Source: Pseudomonas azerbaijanoccidentalis
GTDB lineage: Bacteria; Pseudomonadota; Gammaproteobacteria; Pseudomonadales; Pseudomonadaceae
Length of the DNA: 64,000 nucleotides
Direction of reading: 5' to 3'
Assembly (NCBI RefSeq): GCF_019145495.1
Contig: NZ_JAHSTU010000001.1
Span: forward strand, 1,364,001-1,428,000
Part shown: positions 18,307-27,369 of the stretch, one piece after another
Layout of the letters: each line of letters opens with the position of its first letter
Position numbering within the stretch: position 1 is the stretch's first letter
Position numbers and translations under genes: made by a program
Notes under the pieces: model-generated
Databases searched by the model: none
Told to the model about the DNA's origin: nothing
What the model saw: only the letters and a program-made list of their open reading frames with translations

Positions 18307-19308
18307 ATGGCGATCAAGCAATTACTCAAACGCACCAGCGGCTGGCTGTACCTCAATTCCTCGGTGGGCCGCCAGCAACTGCATGGCGCCGGAGTGATCC
18401 TGATGCTGCATCGGGTGCTGGCCGACGACAACGCCGCCAACCTGCCTCACCGCAATGAACTGTGCGTCGGGCCTAAGGCCTTTGAACACCTGCTGGGCTG
18501 GTTGAAAAAGCATTTCGATTGCGTGCCGTTGATGGACATCCTGCAACCGGGCAGCCTCAGGTCCGAGCGGCCGAAAGTGGCGTTGACCTTCGATGACGGC
18601 TGGCGCGACAACGCGGTGAATGCCTACCCGCTGTTGCAGAAATATCAGGTGCCGGCGAGCATTTTCCTGTCCACCGATTTCATCGGCAGCCGCCAGCGTT
18701 TCTGGTGGGAAAGCATTGGTGAAACCCTGTGGAACAGCCACGGCGAAAAGGCCCGCGCACATTTGATCGAATGTTTGCAGCAGTTGGGGCGTCCGTTGCC
18801 GGTGTTGTGCGACGACCCGGATGCACAACGCCGCAGCCTGGCCCTGCTGCACTTTCTGCAAGCGCTGAAAACCCTTTCGCCCCAGGACCTCAATCACCTG
18901 ACCGACGCGTGCCCGCAAGAGTCATTGCCGCAAGCGCTGGACTGGCATCAGGTACGCTCGCTGGAGGCCAGCGGCCTGATCCGTTTCGGCCCCCATGGCG
19001 CCAGTCACGCGATCCTCACCGGCCTGGATGATCAAACCCTGGACGAAGAACTCAGCCGCAGCCGCCAGGCACTGTTGAACGGTTGCAACCGGCCGCTGCC
19101 GGTCTACTGCTACCCCAATGGCGACAACGACGAGCGCGTGCGGCAACACGTGGCCGACCATGATTTCCCGTTTGCCCTGGGCACCGGCACCGGGATCTAT
19201 CGCGGCGCCAACGACCCGCTGGCCCTGCCGCGTTTTGGCGTCAGCCAGCGCACCGCACGCAATCCGGATTTGTTGTCCTGGCGCATCTACCGTGGGGCCC
19301 GCCCATGA
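18307..19308 (+). CDS. Polysaccharide deacetylase family protein (NodB fold)
   Basis: The 333-residue product has the catalytic/metal block LTFDDGW (residues 93-99), a later metal-binding His pair in GPHGASH (H-x3-H), and a YCYPNGDND block, the order seen in carbohydrate esterase 4 enzymes. No signal peptide is evident, so cytoplasmic or membrane-peripheral action on lipid-linked intermediates is possible. Many such proteins in export clusters act on N- or O-acetyl groups. It is 12 nt after the GT2 gene and overlaps the flippase by 4 nt. Confidence 0.85.
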   Translation: MAIKQLLKRTSGWLYLNSSVGRQQLHGAGVILMLHRVLADDNAANLPHRNELCVGPKAFEHLLGWLKKHFDCVPLMDILQPGSLRSERPKVALTFDDGWRDNAVNAYPLLQKYQVPASIFLSTDFIGSRQRFWWESIGETLWNSHGEKARAHLIECLQQLGRPLPVLCDDPDAQRRSLALLHFLQALKTLSPQDLNHLTDACPQESLPQALDWHQVRSLEASGLIRFGPHGASHAILTGLDDQTLDEELSRSRQALLNGCNRPLPVYCYPNGDNDERVRQHVADHDFPFALGTGTGIYRGANDPLALPRFGVSQRTARNPDLLSWRIYRGARP

Positions 19309-20609
19309 GTCGCAGCCATTACCTCAAACACCTTGCCCTGAGCATGGGGACCAAACTGGCAATGATCGCCCTGCGCTTGCTGCGCAACGTGTTGCTGGCG
19401 CGGATTCTCGGGCCGAGCGAACGCGGCCTGTTCGCGCTGCTCAGCACCCTGCCGGACCTGATCAGCGCCGCCACCAGTGGCGGGCTGAATTCGGCGGTGG
19501 GTTACCAGGCGGCCAAACAACGGCCGATGGGATTGTTGCTCAGCCAGGTGTTGGTCTTTGGTTGTTTGCTCGCCGGTTTGCTGACCTTGCTGGTGGTGGC
19601 GCTGAACCGAGAGTTCGGCAGCGAACTGGACATCACTACGCAACTCGGCCTGCTCGCCTGGCTGTTGCTGCTGGCGGTGCCGCTGACCGTGCTCAAGAGC
19701 GGGCTGCTGACACTGCACAACGCTTCGGGCGGCGTAATGGCGTTCAACGCCTTGCGCCTGATCGAATCGCTGGCGCCGCTGTTGCTGTTTCTCGCGTTGT
19801 TCTGGATGTGGAAAAGCGCCGCCCTCGAAGCGGCGCTGATCAGCTGGCTGGCGGGCATCAGCCTGGTGGTGCTGGTCGGCTGGGTCTGGCTCAAGCGCAA
19901 TCAACCGCTGAGCCTGCAATGGGACCGCGCCAGCCAGAACGAGCTGCTGCGTTTCAGCGCCCGTAGCCATCCCGATTTGCTGTTCCAGCAAGTGATCCTG
20001 CGCTCCGATTATCTGTTCATCGGCGCCCTGCTCGGCAGCACCGCGCTGGGTCATTACGCGATGGCCAGTGCCGCCGCCGAATTGCTGTTGATCGTGCCTG
20101 AAGCGGTGACCACGCCACTGATGAAACGCTTGCTGCAACAGGAAGAAGGCATCGAAAAGGTCACGCCACTGGCCCTGCGCCTGACGGCCACGGTGATGCT
20201 CGGCGCGTGCCTGACCATGGCGCTGATCGGCGAGTGGCTGATCGTCACCCTGTTCGGCATCGCCTATCAGCCGGCCTATCCCGCCTTGCTGGCGCTGCTG
20301 CCGGGGCTGCTCGGCCTGTGCTACGCGAGCATTCTGCGCCTGGATCTGCTGGGCAAGGATCGTCCCGGTTCGATTTCGCTGATGATGGGCCTCGGCGCCC
20401 TGCTCAACCTGGCGTTGAACCTGTTGCTGATCCCCGCCTACGGCATCGTCGGCGCCGCCGCCGCGTCGTCCATTGCCTACCTGGCGGTGACCGTCGCGTT
20501 GCTGGTGATGTATTGCCGCCTGAGCCACGTGCCGCTGTGGCAAACCCTGATCATCCTGCCCAGCGACGTGATGCCGATGCTGCACATCCTGCAACGGAAA
20601 TCGGCATGA
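19305..20609 (+). CDS. Wzx-type polysaccharide flippase (MOP superfamily)
   Basis: The 434-residue integral membrane protein has about 12 hydrophobic segments and an N-terminus (KLAMIALRLLRNVLLARILG-PSERGLFAL) typical of the polysaccharide biosynthesis/Wzx branch of the MOP exporters. It flips undecaprenyl-linked repeats to the periplasm for the polymerase at 14833. The start overlaps the deacetylase stop (ATGA) and its stop overlaps the next ATG, so translation is probably coupled. Confidence 0.9.
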   Translation: MSRSHYLKHLALSMGTKLAMIALRLLRNVLLARILGPSERGLFALLSTLPDLISAATSGGLNSAVGYQAAKQRPMGLLLSQVLVFGCLLAGLLTLLVVALNREFGSELDITTQLGLLAWLLLLAVPLTVLKSGLLTLHNASGGVMAFNALRLIESLAPLLLFLALFWMWKSAALEAALISWLAGISLVVLVGWVWLKRNQPLSLQWDRASQNELLRFSARSHPDLLFQQVILRSDYLFIGALLGSTALGHYAMASAAAELLLIVPEAVTTPLMKRLLQQEEGIEKVTPLALRLTATVMLGACLTMALIGEWLIVTLFGIAYQPAYPALLALLPGLLGLCYASILRLDLLGKDRPGSISLMMGLGALLNLALNLLLIPAYGIVGAAAASSIAYLAVTVALLVMYCRLSHVPLWQTLIILPSDVMPMLHILQRKSA

Positions 20610-22525
20610 AACATTTCGCGCTGGCAGTGAGCCTGGGTCTGTCGCTCGACGCCTATGCCGGGCCGATGCGCTGGGCCGACATTCGCGACGGCAGCCTGTA
20701 CCTGCAAGCGGACCGCCCCGACAACGTGACGGTGCGCTGGGTGCCGGCGTGGCAAGCGGATGCCAACGAAGAACACCTGTACCTGGTCGACGGCAAGGGC
20801 CGATTGGCGGCCGAGCGTCTGATTGCCGCCAGCGAAACCCGGGGGACCCAGAGCTGGCCGCTGTTGCCGGGCGCCAGCAGCTATCGACTGGAAATTCCCG
20901 GCTACAGCTTTCGCCGCTACAAGGTCGAACACGACGAACGCACGGTGGCACTGTTCGCCCCGGCCAAGGTGCATTTCAGCGCCGAAACCCGTGACGGTGA
21001 CGAACTGTTTTTCAAGGTGGCGGCGGGCGAGCACGCGGTGCTGGCGGGCAAGTTCCACGGTGGTGTCGGCGCCCTGCAAGCGCAGCGTGTCGGCGACGGT
21101 AAACTGTTGTCGATGGCACTCAAGCCGTACCGTGCCTACTGGCAGTTCGATCAGGTCGCGCTGCCCGTGGCCGATATCGATCAAGTCTGGCGCCTGCGTC
21201 TGCAAGGCAGCGGTAAAGCGGCGTTCTGGCTCGACGGCACGGCCAACCTGTTCGCGCAGAACCCGCAGCAACTCAAACCCTTGCGCGAAGACGAGGGTGA
21301 AACGCGGCTGACTTTGCACAAAGGCGTGGCCGGCAACACACCGAAACTCGGCATCGCCCTGCCCTACGTGTTGCCGCCGCCGTCCAGTTATGCGGTGCTC
21401 GACGCGATCAAACCGCAGGCCGGTGCCTATTACAGTTTTGTCGACATCACGGCAAAACAACCGCGTTACGAAGATGCGTTCCGCCAGTTGTATCAGGATC
21501 GCTTCGGCATCACCCAGGACATCACCCTGCTCGCCGGCAGCCAGCGCCAGGCGGACTTGCGCGCCGATACCCTGAGCAACGCCGGTCTCGATGCCTGGCT
21601 CGCCTCCACCCGTGCGCTCGGTGACAAGGGCACCCATTACATCGGTTTTGCCGACGAGCCGAACCTCAATTACCCGGACTACGCCAGCTACCAAAGCATT
21701 TTCACCAGCATGGCCCGGCAGGTGCGCAGCAACCCCGACAACGCCAAGGCCGGTGTGCGCATCGCCATGCCGGCCAGCTCCCGGTTGATCAACGGCCCGT
21801 TCGCCGACAACGCCGCCGACAAGCGTGGCATCGATTGGGCCAAACGCCTGCTGAAGGAATCCGGCGACCAGATCGACGCCCTGGCCTGGCACGAATGGAT
21901 GGTCCGCGATCTGTTGGCCACCCGGGTCTATCGCGACAGCGTGCGCCGTGCCGCCGACCTCGTCGGGCTCGACGCCAACGGCCGGCCCCGCAAGGCCTTG
22001 TTGCTGGACCAGACCAACCTGTCCAGCGGTTCGAGCCTGAGCCCCTACGATCAGGAAACCCACTTCACCTCGTTGTGGTGGGCCTCGGTGGTGATCAACG
22101 CCTCCCAGGACGGTTTGCTGGACATGCTCAACTGGTTCCAGGCCGCCGACGAGCCCGAGTACCCCAAGGGCATGTTGCGCGTGCTCGGCGAAGACCGTTT
22201 CGAACTCAAACCCGTGGGGCTCGCCCAGCAATTCATCCGGCAGCACTGGCTGCCCCACGTGATGCAGTTGCAAAACGATGCGTTCGAAGTCGACGTGCTG
22301 GCCATGGCCGACGATCTCAAGCGCAGCCTGTTGGGGGTCAACAAAGGCTCGCGTTTGCAGCATGTCAGCCTCAATGGCGCAGCCTGCCCGCTGGCCAAAG
22401 GTTCATTGCGTTACTTCGGCGCGGACAACCGCAGCCGCGACGCACCGTTCAACTGCACCAACGGTCGCGTGAGTTTCGAGCTGCCAGGGCAAACCCTGTT
22501 CGCCCTGAGCTGGAACGCATCATGA
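20606..22525 (+). CDS. Exported glycoside-hydrolase-like protein of the polysaccharide operon
   Basis: The 639-residue product has a short signal peptide (FALAVSLGLSLDAYA), about 230 residues of beta-rich sequence, then a region reminiscent of a clan-A TIM barrel. FADEPNLN around Glu351 resembles the acid/base N/D-E-P-N motif of GH39/GH5-type enzymes such as PslG. WHEWM and the block LLLDQTNLSSGSS follow where a nucleophile strand would be, but that strand shows Asp rather than a clear Glu. A periplasmic hydrolase trimming or releasing the polymer is the inference. The start at 20606 overlaps the flippase stop. I cannot assign a CAZy family with certainty. Confidence 0.7.
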   Translation: MKHFALAVSLGLSLDAYAGPMRWADIRDGSLYLQADRPDNVTVRWVPAWQADANEEHLYLVDGKGRLAAERLIAASETRGTQSWPLLPGASSYRLEIPGYSFRRYKVEHDERTVALFAPAKVHFSAETRDGDELFFKVAAGEHAVLAGKFHGGVGALQAQRVGDGKLLSMALKPYRAYWQFDQVALPVADIDQVWRLRLQGSGKAAFWLDGTANLFAQNPQQLKPLREDEGETRLTLHKGVAGNTPKLGIALPYVLPPPSSYAVLDAIKPQAGAYYSFVDITAKQPRYEDAFRQLYQDRFGITQDITLLAGSQRQADLRADTLSNAGLDAWLASTRALGDKGTHYIGFADEPNLNYPDYASYQSIFTSMARQVRSNPDNAKAGVRIAMPASSRLINGPFADNAADKRGIDWAKRLLKESGDQIDALAWHEWMVRDLLATRVYRDSVRRAADLVGLDANGRPRKALLLDQTNLSSGSSLSPYDQETHFTSLWWASVVINASQDGLLDMLNWFQAADEPEYPKGMLRVLGEDRFELKPVGLAQQFIRQHWLPHVMQLQNDAFEVDVLAMADDLKRSLLGVNKGSRLQHVSLNGAACPLAKGSLRYFGADNRSRDAPFNCTNGRVSFELPGQTLFALSWNAS

Positions 22526-22611
22526 CCGCCGCTCTATTGCTTGGCCGCGCAGGCAATCTGCCGCGCGTTGGTTTACTCCACTTGCGGGTCAACCCGTCAG
22601 GAGCCAATAAC

Positions 22612-23301
22612 ATGAGTGCATTGCAGAAGCTCAGCCAACACATCAAACAGAAAGGCCTGCGGGCCACCCTGAAAAAAGCGTGGAAACACTACGTGTTTTC
22701 CCACCAGGAACTGCTGTGGATGGAGCGCGACCTGGTCAGCCCCATCGCACCGCACAAACTCAAGTCCTACCCGCCGCTGCAAGTGGTCAGCATCACCCCG
22801 GAAAACGCCGTGGCGTTCACCCGCTACTTCGGTGATCGGGTGGAAACCATGGCCGAACTGGCCCGGGAGGGGCACACCGGGCATATGCACCTGGACGACA
22901 AAGGCGACGCGGTGGCGTTCATCTGGGGCGCCGCCCGCGACTACCACGACCGCCACTATTACGGGTGCTGGTTCCCGGTGAAAGAAGGCGAGTTTTTTGA
23001 GTTTGGCGGCGAATTGACCCGCGGTTATTGGGGCACGTCACTGTCGATGGACCTGCAAACCGAGCTGTGGAAAGCCATGTATGCCCAGGGCTGCAACAAG
23101 GTGGTGGATGTGTGCGAGTGGCACAACATCCCGGCCCTGAAACTGCACATTCGCACCGGATACAACGAACAGGGACGCATCATGAACGTGTATGAACTGT
23201 TTGGCCGTTGGCGCTTTTACCGTGAAAGCCGCTACACCGGTTCGCGCCTGGATGCCCTGCGCAAACCGGAACGTTCACCTGCGACAGCTTCGGTGGCCTG
23301 A
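22612..23301 (+). CDS. GNAT-like acyltransferase, copy A
   Basis: The 229-residue product is a close paralogue of the gene at 25486. Most residues are identical, including the shared cores LLWMERDLVSP, ITPENAVAF, YHDRHYYGCWFPVK and CNKVVDVCE-HNIPALKLHIR, the last resembling the acetyl-CoA-binding end of a GNAT fold. The role is probably acylation of a sugar in the polymer. A start at 22612 with CAGGAG upstream aligns with the paralogue; an in-frame ATG at 22522 overlapping the previous stop would add 30 residues absent from copy B. The acyl group and acceptor are unknown. Confidence 0.75.
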   Translation: MSALQKLSQHIKQKGLRATLKKAWKHYVFSHQELLWMERDLVSPIAPHKLKSYPPLQVVSITPENAVAFTRYFGDRVETMAELAREGHTGHMHLDDKGDAVAFIWGAARDYHDRHYYGCWFPVKEGEFFEFGGELTRGYWGTSLSMDLQTELWKAMYAQGCNKVVDVCEWHNIPALKLHIRTGYNEQGRIMNVYELFGRWRFYRESRYTGSRLDALRKPERSPATASVA

Positions 23302-23305
23302 GCCT

Positions 23306-24517
23306 ATGACCGTGCGATTTGAATGGCGTATTTCGCTGTGCGCCGCTGATTTTCCCGCAGCGGCGTACGAAGCGCTGCGTCTGCGAGTGATGGACCACAC
23401 GCCGTTCAACGCACTGGCCTGGATGGCGGCGTCGCAACAGGCACTGACGGCCGGCGAACGCTTGCACGTTCTGCTCGGCTGGCAAGCTGATGAGCTGGTC
23501 CTGTGTCTACCTCTGGTGGCGTCCGTCGAGCGGTTCGGCGGGTTGCCGTTTCGGGTGTTGCATCACTTGGGTTATCCCCTCGCCGATCGGCTCGCGCTGC
23601 TCGCGTGCGTGGATGCCGAAGGCATGCGCCAGGCCTTGGCCGAGGTTCGCCGTCAGCTGCCTCATGCTGTGCTGCAACTCAATGAACTGGCCGGTGAGGA
23701 CAGTGCGTTGACGTCGTGGCGGGCGCGCAGTTCTACCGCCGAGCGCCGTCTCAGTTGTCGCGCGCCGGTGCACCTGATCACCGATGCGGATCGCCAGGAA
23801 GTCTCCGGCGATCCGCGCTACAAACTGCGTCGGGCGCGCAAGCGTATAGCCGCGTGTGGCGCCGAGATCCGCCGTATCACCCCCGATGCAACGACCATGG
23901 GGCCGTTGCTCAAGGCCATCGCCGAGGTCGAAGCGGTGAGCTGGAAAGGCGATGAAGGCGTGGGCATATTTGCCGATGAACGTCACCGCCAATGGATGGA
24001 CAAGGCCTTCACCGCACTCGCCGCTCAAGGCCTGGTGCGCGTGGTGATACTGGAGCTGGACGGACGCTGCATCAGCTATCGCCTCGGCTTGCTGGAACAG
24101 GGACGGCTGTACGATTACAACCTCGCGTTCCTGCCGCAATACGCCGATCTGGGAAGCGGTCGGGTGCTGCTTGAAGAGTGGATTCGCTGGGGACTGGACG
24201 ACAACTGGCGCTGGATCGATGCCTCGCGGGTCAGCCTGGAAAACTCCAGCCATCAATTGCATGAACGCATGACCGGACACATGGAACACTGGCGCTGGAG
24301 CTTCTACTCCTGGCGCCCGAGCGGCCTGGCTCTAGGCCTGGCCCTGCGCCTCTGGCAACAGCTAAAACCCGTGATGCAGCAATGGCGGGCCAAGCGTGCG
24401 GCGGCGGTCAACTCACCTGCCCCTGCCCCCGTTGCGGCCCCCGTACCCAAGGCGCCTGCATCCACCGACAAACTCATGGAGGGCGAACATGCCACAGCAA
24501 GTCATAGTCAACGCTGA
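23306..24517 (+). CDS. CelD/BcsL-like GNAT acyltransferase
   Basis: The 403-residue product has the two-lobed architecture of the GNAT_6 (CelD-like) family: an N-terminal lobe with PFNALAWMAASQQAL, and a C-terminal GNAT lobe with RYKLRRARKRIA, EAVSWKGDEGVGIF, VRVVILELDGRCISYRLGL and YDYNLAFLPQYADLGSGRVLLEE, followed by a Pro/Ala-rich tail. Relatives sit in cellulose and other exopolysaccharide clusters. The ATG at 23306 is 4 nt after the previous stop; an upstream in-frame start overlaps that gene. The tail overlaps the YdjC-like gene by 29 nt. Confidence 0.83.
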   Translation: MTVRFEWRISLCAADFPAAAYEALRLRVMDHTPFNALAWMAASQQALTAGERLHVLLGWQADELVLCLPLVASVERFGGLPFRVLHHLGYPLADRLALLACVDAEGMRQALAEVRRQLPHAVLQLNELAGEDSALTSWRARSSTAERRLSCRAPVHLITDADRQEVSGDPRYKLRRARKRIAACGAEIRRITPDATTMGPLLKAIAEVEAVSWKGDEGVGIFADERHRQWMDKAFTALAAQGLVRVVILELDGRCISYRLGLLEQGRLYDYNLAFLPQYADLGSGRVLLEEWIRWGLDDNWRWIDASRVSLENSSHQLHERMTGHMEHWRWSFYSWRPSGLALGLALRLWQQLKPVMQQWRAKRAAAVNSPAPAPVAAPVPKAPASTDKLMEGEHATASHSQR

Positions 24518-25283
24518 CGACTTCGGCCTCAGCGCCTGCGAAAACGCTGTGATTCTCGGCGCGTTCCAGGCCGGGGTCATCAGTTCCGCCACCGCCATGG
24601 CCAACATGCCGGCCTTCGAAGCGGCGTGTGTCCTGGCCCAGCATCCCTTGCTGGCCGGGCGCATCGGCCTGCACTTCAACCTGACCTACGGCCGCCCCTT
24701 GAGCAGGCGCATTCTCGCGCGCCGGACTTTCTGTGACAGTGCCGGGGTGTTCGACCTCAACCTGTCGCGCACGCGTCTGTGGCTGGGGCGCCAGGATCGC
24801 CTGGCGGTCGAGGAAGAGCTCGAAGCGCAATGGCAACATTGCCTGGATAACGGCGTGCGCCCCAGCCATCTGGACTCCCATCAACACGTGCACAACATCT
24901 GGCCGATCGGCGAAATCGTCGCGCGTTTCGCAGCCCGGCAAGGCGTGCCTGTGCGGCTGGCGCGCAACCTGGGGCAAAACCTCAGCCTGCCCAAACGCCT
25001 GTTCAAACAATTGCTCAACCACCGTTTGAACAGCCTGGCCGGCGCCACCGCCGACTACGTCTGTACCCCGGTGGATTTGCGTGACGCCGCACCACCCAGC
25101 GACGGTTTACTGGAGATCGTCGCCCACCCCAACCAGCTCGGCGCCGATTTTGGCGATGCCTATCTGGAACAGGGCGAGTCGCTGAGCGCGCTGCTGGAAA
25201 AACGGTTGCCGGGAGTGCCAAGAGTTGCCTACAGCGAGGCCGGCAACAGCGTCGGCAGGCGGGTGCAAACCGTGATGGAGTAA
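24489..25283 (+). CDS. YdjC/ChbG-HpnK family carbohydrate deacetylase
   Basis: The 264-residue product begins QQVIVNADDFGLS, the metal-binding Asp-Asp strand of the YdjC family, followed by GLHFNLTYGRP and HLDSHQHVHNIWP with the conserved His residues. Family members (ChbG, HpnK) remove N-acetyl groups from diacetylchitobiose or from hopanoid-linked sugars. A strong GGAGGG lies 4 nt before the ATG. It is the second deacetylase in the operon, hinting that an amino sugar is de-N-acetylated during assembly. The substrate is an inference. Confidence 0.86.
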   Translation: MPQQVIVNADDFGLSACENAVILGAFQAGVISSATAMANMPAFEAACVLAQHPLLAGRIGLHFNLTYGRPLSRRILARRTFCDSAGVFDLNLSRTRLWLGRQDRLAVEEELEAQWQHCLDNGVRPSHLDSHQHVHNIWPIGEIVARFAARQGVPVRLARNLGQNLSLPKRLFKQLLNHRLNSLAGATADYVCTPVDLRDAAPPSDGLLEIVAHPNQLGADFGDAYLEQGESLSALLEKRLPGVPRVAYSEAGNSVGRRVQTVME

Positions 25284-25485
25284 GCGTGGCCACCTCGTTT
25301 TTTGCCTGTTCCAAGCGCCTTCGGAAGTACCGGAGCGCGGCTTTTTGACGCCGGAAAAACTGTGTCAATACTGAAACACAAATTGAAACAAATTGCTGTC
25401 AAAGGACGTGCCATGCAATTGCCATGGTGATCTATACCCATCAATACCACCCAACGCACGGCCAATCCCGGCCAAGGAGGGCTTC

Positions 25486-26178
25486 ATGAGCCTGATCGAC
25501 AAACTCCGCGAACGAATCAAACAAAAAGGCTTGAGCCGCACGTTCAGCACACTGTGGAAACGCTATGTGTTTTTCCATTGGGAGTTGTTGTGGATGGAGC
25601 GCGATCTGGTCAGCCCTGTCCCACCGCACAAGTTGCGCCCCTACTCCGGCGTGCGTCAGGTAACCATCACCCCGGAAAACGCCGTCGCGTTTACCAAACA
25701 CTTCGGTGACCGCGTGCAAACCATGGCCGAACTCGCCGCCGAAGGTCACACCGGGCACATGTACCTGGACGAACAAGGCGATGCCATTGGCTTCATCTGG
25801 GGCAGTACACGGGACTACCACGACCGCCACTATTACGGTTGCTGGTTTCCGGTCAAACCGGGTGAGTTCTTCGAGTTTGGCGGCGAAATGATCCGCGCCT
25901 ACTTCGGCAGCAGCCTGTCGGTGGACGTACAGGTCGCGCTGTGGGAAGCCATGGCGGCGCAAGGCTGCAACAAGGTGGTGGACGTGTGCGAAACCCACAA
26001 CATCCCTGCCCTGAAGCTGCACATCCGCATGGGCTATCACGAACAGGGCCGGGTCACCCACGTCTACGGTCTCTTCGGCCGCTGGCGCTTCTTCCGCGAA
26101 ACCCGCTACAGCGGCTCACGCCTGGACCCACTGCGCAAACCAGGAAGGCCAGTGGTGACGGCGGCGGCTCAGGTTTGA
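25486..26178 (+). CDS. GNAT-like acyltransferase, copy B (last gene of the polysaccharide operon)
   Basis: The 230-residue product is a paralogue of the 22612 gene along its full length (conserved blocks LLWMERDLVSP, YHDRHYYGCWFPVKPGEFFEF, CNKVVDVCE, LFGRWRF). Its start has AAGGAGGG 5 nt upstream, confirming the short N-terminus. A gap of about 200 nt separates it from the YdjC-like gene, so it may have its own promoter or be a later duplication. It is followed by a REP pair and a convergent gene, marking the end of the cluster. Confidence 0.77.
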   Translation: MSLIDKLRERIKQKGLSRTFSTLWKRYVFFHWELLWMERDLVSPVPPHKLRPYSGVRQVTITPENAVAFTKHFGDRVQTMAELAAEGHTGHMYLDEQGDAIGFIWGSTRDYHDRHYYGCWFPVKPGEFFEFGGEMIRAYFGSSLSVDVQVALWEAMAAQGCNKVVDVCETHNIPALKLHIRMGYHEQGRVTHVYGLFGRWRFFRETRYSGSRLDPLRKPGRPVVTAAAQV

Positions 26179-26210
26179 CCCGGAGGTCGACCGGAATACC
26201 GAGTCGCTCT

Positions 26211-26276
26211 ATTCGCGAGCAGGCTCGCTCCTACATTGGGAATGCAAATCCCTGTGAGAGCGAGCATGCTCGCGAT
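26211..26276. repeat. REP/REPIN palindrome at the end of the polysaccharide operon
   Basis: TTCGCGAGCAGGCTCGCTCC on the left and GAGCGAGCATGCTCGCGA on the right form an imperfect inverted pair around a short spacer. It is the same family as at 5098-5162. It lies between the last operon gene and the convergent methyltransferase gene and may act as a transcription-end or mRNA-stability element. Confidence 0.8.
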
Positions 26277-26301
26277 GGCGTCAGTTGCACCAATAAATCA
26301 C

Positions 26302-27108
26302 TCAGCGTTTCACCGCCACCCATGTAAAACACATCGGCAATTGCGCATCCTGCTGCTGATAGCGGTCATAGAGTTCCTCGCGGTTGGAATGCGGGTACTC
26401 CTTGAAGTGGTTGATCTGCAGCCCGGCCGCGATGGCACCGCTGAAAATATCGCCCAGGGAGTGGACGAACCAGTAGGACGGGGCCGCCTGCTGTTCGACT
26501 TTGCCTTCATAGACGATCGGTTCGTTCTGCACGAACGGTTCGCGGCGAAAGTACGAGGAACTCAGGGCATAGGGATCGGCTGAATCGGGGTCGAACATTT
26601 CCAGGAACGGATGGGTTTCGTACACCACCAATGCGCCCCCTGGCTTGAGCGTTTGCGCCACATGGCGGAAGAACTCAGCGATGTCCGGCATCCAGTTCAA
26701 CACGCCGATGGTGATCAGGGCCACGTCGAAGCGCTCCTGCAATGTCGGCGGCAAATGATGAATGTCGGATTCGATGAACTGCGGCGCATGGGGCGAACGT
26801 GACGCCAGCTCGCGCGCCTGATCGAGAAACGCGGCGGACTGATCGACGCCCACCACATGCCGCGCCCCCAGGGCAAACAGGGAGAGGCTTTCGCGGCCAT
26901 TATTGCAGCACAATTGCACCACGTCCTTGCCGTCGATTCCGACCTGGCTCAGCACTTCGGTCAGGGTGTCATCGAGGCAGGAGAAATCCGCATGGGTCAC
27001 GGCGGCCCAATGTTCTTGCCACTCGGCAGAGTCTTTGTGATGGCGGGCGGAGTCATTCCAGGCATCGCGGTTGCTGGCGATGGCTTGTTCGTTTGTCGGC
27101 ATTTCCAT
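26302..27108 (-). CDS. Class I SAM-dependent methyltransferase
   Basis: The 268-residue product has the SAM-binding motif I region VVQLCCNNGRESLSLFALG, motif II GVDQSAAFLDQA, a DVALITIGVLNWM strand and KPGGALVVYETHPFLEM, typical of the Methyltransf_11/25 group. The ATG at 27108 has CTGGAG 6 nt upstream; a longer in-frame start runs through REP-like sequence and is rejected. It is convergent with the polysaccharide operon and divergent from the small exported protein at 27370. The substrate is unknown. Confidence 0.85.
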   Translation of the reverse strand: MEMPTNEQAIASNRDAWNDSARHHKDSAEWQEHWAAVTHADFSCLDDTLTEVLSQVGIDGKDVVQLCCNNGRESLSLFALGARHVVGVDQSAAFLDQARELASRSPHAPQFIESDIHHLPPTLQERFDVALITIGVLNWMPDIAEFFRHVAQTLKPGGALVVYETHPFLEMFDPDSADPYALSSSYFRREPFVQNEPIVYEGKVEQQAAPSYWFVHSLGDIFSGAIAAGLQINHFKEYPHSNREELYDRYQQQDAQLPMCFTWVAVKR

Positions 27109-27194
27109 TGCGCGCTCCAGATCAGATTCAACTGCCCGCACTGTAGCAGCTCGCTCTCCCATTGCACCGCAAAAACCACGCGGACTGCGTCCTC

Positions 27195-27268
27195 GAACGC
27201 AGGCTTCGCCAGCTGCTACAGCACTGCGCCAACCCGTAGCAGCTGTCGAGCGCAGCGAGGCTGCGCAG
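27195..27268. repeat. REP-like units (GCAGGCTTCGCCAGCTGCTAC family)
   Basis: A GAACGCAGGCTTCGCCAGC unit running into TGCTAC at about 27195-27220 is followed by GTAGCAGCTGTCGAGCGCAG and GAGGCTGCG at 27235-27268 in opposite orientation. The same family forms the larger inverted pair at 33612-33743, so the regulator block is bracketed by it. Confidence 0.65.
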
Positions 27269-27369
27269 CAGACGCACTCGAAACCCGGCGGCAAATCGCA
27301 TTGCGCCAAGTAGCGCTATAGTTAATGACCTTGGGGAAAAGCGGGAAAACCGATTTCGCAGGTGCTGCC

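Noticed and set aside
20207..20605. Upstream extension of the glycosidase-like gene
   Set aside because: It overlaps the flippase gene; the signal peptide starts at 20606.
27282..27304. GGCAAATCGCATTGC as a sigma-54 promoter of the small exported gene
   Set aside because: The spacing is GG-N11-GC, one nucleotide too long for sigma-54, so it is not listed as a feature.
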